Source of the DNA: Phycisphaerae bacterium
Lineage (GTDB): Bacteria > Planctomycetota > Phycisphaerae > UBA1845
Reading direction: 5' to 3'
Assembly: GCA_029260055.1 (NCBI GenBank)
Contig: JAJDDX010000065.1
Coordinates: 1-42,716, forward strand
DNA length: 42,716 nt
Shown here: positions 9,701-15,656 of the stretch, piece by piece
Position numbering within the stretch: position 1 is the first letter of the stretch
Layout of the letters: every line of letters starts with the position of its first letter
The notes under the pieces: generated by a model
Databases searched by the model: none
Told to the model about the DNA's origin: nothing
Seen by the model: only the letters and a program-made list of their open reading frames with translations
Made by a program: the position numbers and the translations under genes

Positions 9701-9892
9701 GTGCCGGCACTGCCGGGCGACGGCGATGTGGACGGCGATGTGGACCTGACGGACTACAGCCGTTTTCGCACCTGCGTGTCCGGGCCGGGCGGGATGATCC
9801 CCACCGACTGTGCGTGCTTCGACGTGGACCACAACTCGAGTGTCGACTTGCGAGACTTCGGCCTGCTCCAGGCGGCCTTCACCGGCGAGTAG
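6776..9892 (+). CDS. large secreted beta-repeat protein with dockerin-like C-terminus
   Basis: The 1038-residue exported protein starts at the ATG at 6776, which has GGAG 8 nt upstream and is followed directly by a signal peptide ending near TAARAA (about residue 26-28). The mature start YTWNGSDGTRWHTPANW is the usual opening of planctomycete proteins built of autotransporter-associated beta-strand repeats. The body (about 40-970) is rich in Gly, Asn and Val, with recurring GxGTLTI-, GGxIN- and LYVGG-type turns, consistent with a long right-handed beta-helix. Residues about 980-1038 hold two Asp-rich loops, GDVDGDVDLTDYSRF and DVDHNSSVDLRDFGLLQ. This pair resembles the dockerin type I or EF-hand-like tail frequent at the end of large planctomycete extracellular proteins. 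No PEP-CTERM anchor or outer-membrane barrel is visible. It is likely a surface or extracellular structural or adhesive protein. Confidence 0.88.
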   Translation: MSSINQRRCFGSAWICAAALCVFGGTAARAANYTWNGSDGTRWHTPANWTPNGVPDGNTDNVLFVAVPSSSYSVTYLSHITTRSLEVRAGTVTLADSDGFLTYTLDAGGIFATAVIGSTTGPLTQLKVQGYAGASTSSIDANGPLFVALPAGSNAKLEIWHFFWDNTSYVQIGIGGAGELELRERGRLSCTGALLGTDSAATGTATVGGLSSSWTNTGLLKIGNFGTGTLTINAPGSVSNDGDGSIAHFGGSIGTVLVTGPGAEWQNNASLYVGGHAGAAGGTATLTVEADGVTTVVGDLMLYVGNTVNLDGGVINAGSLSGAEGVLNWIAGTLHITGAGLLIDPNEPLGDNRQIGAGQTLSVDGVLNVGVNAGATFTVAEGVGVTSGSALIGSVNGGSALSTARVTGSGSTWTMSGDLGMRSVNGADLIVENGGVVSNQDGLIAWLAGTRADIDLTGADTQWNSSGSVYLGGQAVLPGGSGELHVSNGAEMHVAGDLRIWHSYYADVSGGLLTASNLDLYGGMSVDPGTMEILGGNVNIIDSDAFIEGTIDIQGSALNITGGGQLYGTILGDGTTQVALHDTDSAWSTEAALYVGTATAGENRLALLTVGSGAVVDVQGVVALLTPGALALSGGSINAAEFDLGTADFQGFGALNGRVFGEGAVITATGQLIMGGAMHPLGFSHDGLLHVGANPVTLNSLGFARPGALTTIQPGGRLAAPNGLVLDNGDYLSGAGTVIAPIAAGFGSTIFVGEGELHIGDPTATDGFFSDGVLEIGPQSVRLYDANEAVLGSLTTLGFGDAAGSLAAEYGAVLEFGKNLVGHGVVDTPDDPTTPLINNGSIVGDAIGRPIELTGYVKGVGTMDNVTITGTDAPGFSTARVYRGNMSYSGTVEIEIGGLNPGSGYDQINHSGTAGLGGELRIELVTGFEPQVGQAFTIMTYASRTGEFATVVGRGDCGGSVFELEYGDTALSLNVVPALPGDGDVDGDVDLTDYSRFRTCVSGPGGMIPTDCACFDVDHNSSVDLRDFGLLQAAFTGE

Positions 9893-9947
9893 CGTCGCGC
9901 GTGAAGCGAACCACAGGGCGACAACCGCGCGATGACTGCCGGCAGCC

Positions 9948-11327
9948 CTAATCAGCCGCGATGCAGTACAGGTGCGATCGACCACGCAGGTAGAGTTCAT
10001 CTCCAGCGATGGCAGGGGATGCGGAGAAGCCCTCATCCAGTTCGTTGGTCGCGAGCAGCTTGAACTCGTTGCCGTGCCCAACGACAGCCGCCTTCCCGCC
10101 TCGGCCCGCGATGTATACGCGGCCGCTCGCGGCAACGGGGGATGCGTAAACACCCTGGAGGCCTTCGAGACGCTGTTTGGCGTAATGGGCCTTGCCGGTG
10201 GCAGCGTCGACGCAGGACAACATGGCCTTGTTGGTGTCGAGGAAGTAGAGCGATCCTTTGTGCAGGACCGCAGACGGGACATACGGCGTACCCTTGCCGT
10301 CGTATGACCAGGCGACGGTAGCCGAGTCGGTGATGTCGCCGGTGGCGTCGGCATAGCGGATGGCGAGCAGGGCACTGCCGCGGAAGCCGCTCGTCGCGTA
10401 GACATGGCGGCTGTCGTGAACCGGCGATGGGATCGCGTTGGTCGTCATGCCACCGCACTGCCACAGCACCTTGCCCGTCTTCAGGTCGTAGCTGCGGATG
10501 CGATCGGTCGCGCTGGCGATGACCTGAGGCTTGCCGTCCACGGTGACGATCAGCGGCGTCGCCCAGGACGTGACCTCATCCCGGTCGGCCTTCCATTTCT
10601 GCTTGCCTGTCGCCTTGTCGAGGGCGACGATGAAGGACTGCCCCTCGTGATCCCATACGACGACCACGGTATCCCCGAACAGGGCCGGCGAACTACCTTC
10701 GCCGAATTCCCTTCGGGTCTGCATCTGCCCGAGTTCCTTCTTCCAAACGATGTCGCCAGCCATGTCGAGGCAGTAGAGCCCGCGCGAGCCGAAGTGAGCG
10801 ATGATGTGCGTACCGTCGGTCACCGGTGAGGCTGACGCTTGGCTGGCGTCCTGATGGCCGCCTTCGTGCGGTACCTCTTCACACAGGGTCTTCTGCCAGA
10901 CGACCTTCCCGGTGCGCCGGTCGAGCGCGATCAGTGCGAACTGATAGACATGGGTCGGCGCGCCGCCGCCCATGCCGGGATGCCCGCGACGCCCGCGTCG
11001 TCCGCGACGTCCCTCTTCCCTTGGTTCCTGCGGCTCAGCCGGCTTGTCTTGTTTGACCTCTTTGTCGGTTTTGACCGCCGTTTGCACGTAGACGCGATCG
11101 CCCCATACGATCGGTGTGGCGTGCCCGAGGCCGGGGATTTCCACCTTCCAGCGGATGTTCTTGGATTCGCTCCATTCGACGGGCGGGTTGCCGTGAGGTG
11201 CGGTGCCCGTGGCATCCGGACCGCGCCACTGCGCCCAATTCAAGTCTCGACCGTCCGAGGGACCTTCGCCGGTCGCGGTAAGTGCGAACATGCAACAGCA
11301 TACCATTGCGATCAGGGACGTTCTCAT
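9948..11327 (-). CDS. PQQ-like beta-propeller repeat protein, exported
   Basis: The 459-residue protein starts at the ATG at 11327, preceded by AAGG 10 nt upstream and followed by a signal peptide (MRTSLIAMVCCCMFALTATG). An upstream in-frame start at 11423 would add 32 Arg/Thr-rich residues ahead of the signal and is rejected. The mature protein begins with NWAQWRGPDATGTA and continues with blades of the type ALDxxTGKVVWQ, ALDKATGKQKWKA, SYDLKTGKVLWQ and CVDAATGKAHYA, the hallmark of PQQ-like or YVTN-type eight-bladed propellers. A low-complexity insert of Arg/Gly (GRRGRRGRRGHPG) at about 110-125 interrupts blade 1. Such planctomycete proteins usually lack PQQ-dependent catalysis, and I see no dehydrogenase residues. 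A periplasmic scaffold or binding role is inferred. It is convergent with the beta-repeat protein gene, 55 nt away. Confidence 0.88.
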   Translation of the reverse strand: MRTSLIAMVCCCMFALTATGEGPSDGRDLNWAQWRGPDATGTAPHGNPPVEWSESKNIRWKVEIPGLGHATPIVWGDRVYVQTAVKTDKEVKQDKPAEPQEPREEGRRGRRGRRGHPGMGGGAPTHVYQFALIALDRRTGKVVWQKTLCEEVPHEGGHQDASQASASPVTDGTHIIAHFGSRGLYCLDMAGDIVWKKELGQMQTRREFGEGSSPALFGDTVVVVWDHEGQSFIVALDKATGKQKWKADRDEVTSWATPLIVTVDGKPQVIASATDRIRSYDLKTGKVLWQCGGMTTNAIPSPVHDSRHVYATSGFRGSALLAIRYADATGDITDSATVAWSYDGKGTPYVPSAVLHKGSLYFLDTNKAMLSCVDAATGKAHYAKQRLEGLQGVYASPVAASGRVYIAGRGGKAAVVGHGNEFKLLATNELDEGFSASPAIAGDELYLRGRSHLYCIAAD

Positions 11328-11417
11328 GTGTATCGCCTTTCGCCGAGTGTGGTAAGTTCGAGTTCGAGTTCGTGATCGGGCTCGTTGCGAGGCATGATAG
11401 GCGTGCAAAACAAATTC

Positions 11418-11460
11418 CGCCACGGCGCCCGATCGCGAATTGCGATCGCACGCCGTGGCG
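11418..11460 (-). terminator. long hairpin, probable intrinsic terminator
   Basis: CGCCACGGCG (11418-11427) pairs perfectly with CGCCGTGGCG (11451-11460), and a second stem, CGATCGC (11430-11436) with GCGATCG (11442-11448), continues inside it with a 5-nt loop. On the minus strand the hairpin is followed by GAATTTGTTTTG, so it can end the thioredoxin/TPR transcript before the propeller gene. The other flank is also T-rich (ACGTTTTGTCTT), so it may work in both directions. Confidence 0.7.
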
Positions 11461-11503
11461 GAGACGTTTTGTCTTAGTTGGCGAAGCCCGCTATCGCGGG
11501 ACC

Positions 11504-12982
11504 CTAATCCTTGGGCTTCTTCTCCGTCGTGCCTGCGAATTCGAGCAGGCGATCGAGCAACTCGTCCATCGCGGGATTGTCGGCGGCGAGCTTGATCGCC
11601 TTCCGTTGTAGCTTGATCGCTTCGTCCCGCGCGCCGGACTCGAACGTGGCGAGGGCGAACGTGTCGACGTACATCCAGTTCTCGCCTTCGCTGACCTCGT
11701 CACATCGCTTGGCCGCCTCGAGTGCCAGGTCGTTGAACTCGCCCTTGAGGCCTTCGCCGGTCAGTGCATCCCAAGCGAACGCGTTCAGCAGGCCGGCGTC
11801 ATCGCCCGCCTTTTCGATCAAGTAGGTGCCGACGCCCCGAGCCGCTTTGATGTCCTTCTTGCAGGTGGCGAGGATCTTGAACTTCGACATGAGGTGATAC
11901 GCCTCGTCGGGCTCGGCCGCGATCGCGAGTTCGACGGCTTTGATCGCCAGATCGGTACACTGCTCGCCGCGTGCCGGAGTCGAGAGTACCCGGGCAAAAC
12001 GCGCCAGCGCGGGTGCATCACCGTCGAGGTCCTTGATCGCCTGGTTAGCTGTCTTGACGGCGTCCGATTCCTTGCCCATGGCTACAAGGACGCGGAACTT
12101 GCCGATCGTCGCCTCGGCATCCTTCGGTTCCAACTCGAGCGCCCGGCTGATCGCCTTCATCGCCAACTCGTTGAATCCCTTTTCGTTGTCTTCGCTGGTG
12201 AGCTGGCTCGCCAGGCGGCTGAGCTTCTGTGGCTTGTCGTGTGCGAGCTCAAATGCCACCTTCGCAGCCTCGAGCGCCTCCGCCGGTTTTTCCATGTCGC
12301 GATGAAGGATGCCGGACCTGACCATGTGCGGGCTGGGGTCCTTCGGCTTGGCGGCCGACCATTCCCCTGCGAGCTTGAACCGCGTTTCGAAGTCGTCGTC
12401 GGCCCAGGTCTCGTTCATCTTGTCTTTGATGCCGGCGACCTTCTTGGCCACTTCGATGTCGAACTTCCCGGCGACCATTTCGCCCAGGGCGTCTTCGAGC
12501 CCGGACTGCGGGTGACCGATCCACGCCACGCGGCCCGACTTGTCGACGATGAACGCGGTGGGGATGCCATTCTGCCCGGCGGCCTTCATGAAGGCATCGT
12601 AGGTTTTGGATTCCTCCTCGAACGCGATCGTGTAGTCGAGCTTGTCACCCTGCTTCTTGACGAACTTCTTGACCATGTCCAGCGTGTTGCCGTCGTCGAA
12701 CTTGGTCATGCCGAGGACCGTCACACCCTTGTCGCCGTACTTCTCTTGAAGATGGGTCAGATGGGGCACGCTCGCAACGCAGGGGCCGCACCAGGTCGCC
12801 CAGAATTCGACTACCGTAATGCCCTTGCCCTTCGCCTCGGAAAGATCAACGGGTTTGCCCTTGACCCACTTGGTCACGTCCAGCTTCGGTGCGTCGTCGC
12901 CGATGCCGAGTTCGTCGGCCTGCACCGCGGCTCCGAGGGTAAGGATTCCGGCCACTACGAGGCCCATGACTGCTCGTCTCAT
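11504..12982 (-). CDS. TlpA/ResA-like thioredoxin with C-terminal TPR-type helical repeats
   Basis: The 492-residue protein has a signal peptide (residues 1-22, ending AAVQA), so it acts outside the cytoplasm. Residues about 25-170 are a TlpA/AhpC-TSA thioredoxin fold. The redox motif FWATWCGPC places the cysteines at 65 and 68, and the cis-Pro region is GIPTAFIVD, followed by GRVAWIGHPQS. This family reduces periplasmic disulfides, for example during cytochrome c maturation. The remaining 320 residues are alpha-helical, with repeats such as NELAMKAISRALELEPKDAEA and TDLAIKAVELAIAAEPDEAY, typical of TPR motifs, making the protein about three times the usual TlpA length. The ATG at 12982 has AGGAG 9 nt upstream. 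The partner bound by the TPR part is unknown. It is transcribed alone, with a terminator hairpin downstream. Confidence 0.9.
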   Translation of the reverse strand: MRRAVMGLVVAGILTLGAAVQADELGIGDDAPKLDVTKWVKGKPVDLSEAKGKGITVVEFWATWCGPCVASVPHLTHLQEKYGDKGVTVLGMTKFDDGNTLDMVKKFVKKQGDKLDYTIAFEEESKTYDAFMKAAGQNGIPTAFIVDKSGRVAWIGHPQSGLEDALGEMVAGKFDIEVAKKVAGIKDKMNETWADDDFETRFKLAGEWSAAKPKDPSPHMVRSGILHRDMEKPAEALEAAKVAFELAHDKPQKLSRLASQLTSEDNEKGFNELAMKAISRALELEPKDAEATIGKFRVLVAMGKESDAVKTANQAIKDLDGDAPALARFARVLSTPARGEQCTDLAIKAVELAIAAEPDEAYHLMSKFKILATCKKDIKAARGVGTYLIEKAGDDAGLLNAFAWDALTGEGLKGEFNDLALEAAKRCDEVSEGENWMYVDTFALATFESGARDEAIKLQRKAIKLAADNPAMDELLDRLLEFAGTTEKKPKD

Positions 12983-13232
12983 CGCTTTTGCTCCTGGGGT
13001 GTGTGCCCGGTATGGGCTAATGCTCGTCCAGCGTGGCGACAGAATACCTCCTTAGCCGGAACACGTCCACCGCCGACGGATGTGCTCCGCGTTCGACACC
13101 CGGTCAAGCTCCCACGTTATGCGTGCCGTTTCCGCTGTTGACGCGTCCGACGCGTTTTTGGGGCGGGCGAACATGCCGGCAAGCTGCAGCAATGCAAGTA
13201 CGGGTATATTACCGGGCCTGCGCGGCTGCGGA

Positions 13233-13261
13233 TTGTCCGTCGGCGAGACGCGGTCTATCAT
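13233..13261 (+). promoter_or_regulatory. candidate promoter of the envelope cluster
   Basis: TTGTCC (13233-13238) and TATCAT (13256-13261) are separated by 17 nt and match the sigma-70-type consensus at four and five of six positions. Transcription would start near 13268, about 105 nt before the chosen ATG of the first phosphodiesterase gene. Confidence 0.4.
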
Positions 13262-13307
13262 CGACGAAGGTCGCCGCCCTCGGTTCCTTAAATGTATTGT
13301 GGACCAC

Positions 13308-13331
13308 GCTTATTCCCGAGTCGATCAGGAA
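13308..13331 (+). repeat. 24-bp near-copy of the 5' end of the TIGR03546-like gene
   Basis: The 24 bases match 20923-20946 at 22 positions; the two differences are both G for A. In the equivalent frame it reads TLIPESIRN, against MLIPKSIKKW at the real gene start. It is either a relic of a gene start or chance. Confidence 0.45.
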
Positions 13332-13373
13332 TCGGGTTGGAGGCTGTCCCGGCGGGCGGTCAGGTTGTTTGGC

Positions 13374-15656
13374 ATGAGCGGAGCAGGCGTTTTGCGGTGG
13401 TTTGAGGGTCCAAGGTCACGACGATTCGCGTCCAGGGCGGGGCGGACCCGCCGCCGGGGCCCATCGTTCGCGCTGCTTACGGCGATTGTGATCGTCCTGG
13501 GCCTCGCCGAGCCGGCGGCTGCGTACATCGGGCCCGGGGCGGGCTTCGCGGTGGGCACGACGCTGGCGGCGTTCTTCGTCGCCGTGCTGTCTTCGACGGT
13601 ATCGCTCTTCCTGTGGCCGATCCGATGGCTCGTTCGGTCCATCCGAGGCCGGCGGGCGCACGCCAAGGCTCGCGTCAAACGGGTCGTGATCCTGGGCCTG
13701 GACGGGATGGAGCCCACGCTTGCGGACCGCTTCATGGCGGAGGGCAAGCTGCCTCACTTCAGCCGGCTGGCCAACGAAGGCACCTACGTTCGACTCGGCA
13801 CGACCGCACCACCGCTATCTCCGGTAGCGTGGTCGTCGTTTCTGACCGGGTGCAACCCCGGCAAGCACCGCATTTTCGACTTCCTCACGTGTGATCGACG
13901 GCAGTATATTCCTCAGCTCTCGTCGGTGAGCATCCGGGGGTCCGCCAGGACACTGAAGGTCGGCAAGTACCGGATTCCGATCGGAAAACCCGACGTTCGC
14001 CTTCTGCGAAAGGGCAAGCCGTTCTGGAATGTCCTCGGCGAGCATGGGATCTTCTCGAACATCATCCGCGTACCGATTACCTTCCCGCCGGAGCCGTTCC
14101 ACGGCGTGCTGCTATCGGCGATGTGTGTGCCCGACCTGCGCGGTAGCCAGGGGACGTTCTCCTTCTACACGACACGAGGCGAAGGCGAAGCCGAGTATAT
14201 CGGCGGCGAGCAACTGCGATTCGAACGCAACGGCAAAGCGCTACGCTCTCACCTGATCGGTCCGCCAAACAGCCTGGTGCAGGATGCGCCCCCGATCCAC
14301 TGTCCGTTCGAGTTGACGGTGACCGGTCGGGGCGTGGCGACCCTGCGCGTTTGCGGCGAGACGGTCCAACTCGAGCAAGGGGTCTACACGCCCTGGGTCC
14401 AGGTCGCGTTCAAGGCAGCTCCGGGCATCAAGGTCAAGGGTATCTGCGAGTTCCTACTGTTGCGCACCGAGCCGGAAGTCGAGTTGTATGTGACGCCGAT
14501 TCAGATCGATCCGACCAAGCCGGCGCTGCCGATTTCGCATTCGGCTGCGTTTTCGACGTACCTGGCGAAGGCGCACGGCCTCTACGCGACGCTCGGACTC
14601 GCGGAGGACACGTGGGCTCTCAACGCGCGGATACTAGACGACGAAGCGTTTCTGCATCAATGCAACGAGGCGGACGCCGAACGGGAGGCGATGTTCTTCG
14701 ACGCCCTCGACAAGGTTCGCCGCGGACTGTGCGTCTGCGTGTTCGACGGGACGGACCGCATCCAGCACATGTTCTGGCGCTACATCGACCCGGATCATCC
14801 CGCGCGCGACGGGCAGGGGGGGCGAGAATGTCGCGATGCGATCGAGAAGCACTATATCCAGATGGACGACCTCGTTCGCCGTACGATGGAAGCCTGCGAC
14901 GGCGAAGATGACGTGCTGATGGTGATCTCCGACCACGGCTTCTGCTCCTTTCGGCGCGGGATCGACCTGAACGTCTGGCTCGAGCAGAACGGGTACCTCA
15001 CCCTCAAGCCCGACGGACGTGGAAAGAAGTACCTCGCCGGAGTGGATTGGTCGAAGACGCAGGCGTTTGCCCTGGGGCTAGCGGGCATCTTCCTCAACGT
15101 TCGCGGCCGCGAGGCGGAGGGCATCGTTGACCCGAAGGACGCCGATGCGCTGCGCGAGGAGATTTGTGCCAAGCTAGCGACTCTCCGCGACGACGAGTCC
15201 GACGAGCCGGCGATCAATCGTGCTTTCAATGCTCACTCCATTTATCGCGGGCCTTACAAGGGTGACGGCCCGGACATCATCATCGGGTACCATCGAGGCT
15301 ACCGCGTGAGTTGGGAGGCGGCCGTCGGCGAACCTACCGATCAACTGTTCCACGATAACGACAAGGCTTGGAGTGGGGATCACTGCATCGACCCGAAGCT
15401 CATCCCGGGTGTGCTCTTTAGCAACCGCAAGATCAAGGCCAAGAACCCGCGCCTGCTTGATCTCGCCTCGACCGTGCTCGAGTTGTTCGGTGTGAAGGTG
15501 CCCGGCCATATGGACAGCAGACCGATGGCGGTAGCTGACGTGGACGGCCACTTCCCCGGTGGACCGGAATCGCCGGGCAGTGCCGAGCGGGCTGATGATA
15601 CCGATGCCGGGGAGTGTGTCGCGGGGGCGGAGCGTGTCGGAGGTGGGCAGGGATGA
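13374..15656 (+). CDS. membrane-anchored type I phosphodiesterase / alkaline-phosphatase-superfamily protein
   Basis: The 760-residue protein has an N-terminal hydrophobic segment (about 31-50) ending in AYIGPGAGF and a second helix (about 58-82), then a catalytic domain from about residue 100. Metal and catalytic positions of the alkaline phosphatase superfamily can be placed: D110 (LGLDG), S149 in PPLSPVAW as nucleophile candidate, D461/H465 (FDGTDRIQHMFW), D520/H521 (ISDHGFCSFRR) and H670 (WSGDHC). The type I phosphodiesterase/nucleotide pyrophosphatase family hydrolyses or transfers phospho-groups with two metal ions. Here the active site probably faces the periplasm. The ATG at 13374 has no strong ribosome site; it was chosen because the membrane segment follows it. 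It overlaps the next, paralogous gene by 4 nt (ATGA). The substrate is unknown. Confidence 0.85.
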   Translation: MSGAGVLRWFEGPRSRRFASRAGRTRRRGPSFALLTAIVIVLGLAEPAAAYIGPGAGFAVGTTLAAFFVAVLSSTVSLFLWPIRWLVRSIRGRRAHAKARVKRVVILGLDGMEPTLADRFMAEGKLPHFSRLANEGTYVRLGTTAPPLSPVAWSSFLTGCNPGKHRIFDFLTCDRRQYIPQLSSVSIRGSARTLKVGKYRIPIGKPDVRLLRKGKPFWNVLGEHGIFSNIIRVPITFPPEPFHGVLLSAMCVPDLRGSQGTFSFYTTRGEGEAEYIGGEQLRFERNGKALRSHLIGPPNSLVQDAPPIHCPFELTVTGRGVATLRVCGETVQLEQGVYTPWVQVAFKAAPGIKVKGICEFLLLRTEPEVELYVTPIQIDPTKPALPISHSAAFSTYLAKAHGLYATLGLAEDTWALNARILDDEAFLHQCNEADAEREAMFFDALDKVRRGLCVCVFDGTDRIQHMFWRYIDPDHPARDGQGGRECRDAIEKHYIQMDDLVRRTMEACDGEDDVLMVISDHGFCSFRRGIDLNVWLEQNGYLTLKPDGRGKKYLAGVDWSKTQAFALGLAGIFLNVRGREAEGIVDPKDADALREEICAKLATLRDDESDEPAINRAFNAHSIYRGPYKGDGPDIIIGYHRGYRVSWEAAVGEPTDQLFHDNDKAWSGDHCIDPKLIPGVLFSNRKIKAKNPRLLDLASTVLELFGVKVPGHMDSRPMAVADVDGHFPGGPESPGSAERADDTDAGECVAGAERVGGGQG

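Larger units (their letters stand above)
12983..13373. other. 391-bp divergent intergenic region
   Basis: It lies between the minus-strand thioredoxin gene and the plus-strand envelope cluster. The frame of the first phosphodiesterase stays open upstream to 13080, but the extra 98 codons look non-coding and would precede the membrane segment. It holds a candidate promoter at 13233-13261 and a short sequence (13308-13331) that is nearly identical to the start of the TIGR03546-like gene at 20923-20946. Confidence 0.5.

Noticed and set aside
9895-9932. Inverted repeat TCGCGCG/CGCGCGA between convergent genes as a terminator
   Set aside because: The 7-bp stem has a 24-nt loop and no T-run, so it is too weak to call.
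8873-10405. Minus-strand open frame of 510 codons
   Set aside because: It runs across the end of the beta-repeat gene, the intergenic gap and the propeller gene; it mirrors the real genes and has no domain of its own.
11894-13141. Plus-strand open frame of 415 codons opposite the thioredoxin/TPR gene
   Set aside because: The minus-strand gene has a signal peptide, WCGPC motif and good ribosome site; this frame is its complement shadow.
13080-13373. 98-codon upstream extension of the first phosphodiesterase
   Set aside because: The extension precedes the membrane segment, contains the candidate promoter, and has no family resemblance.
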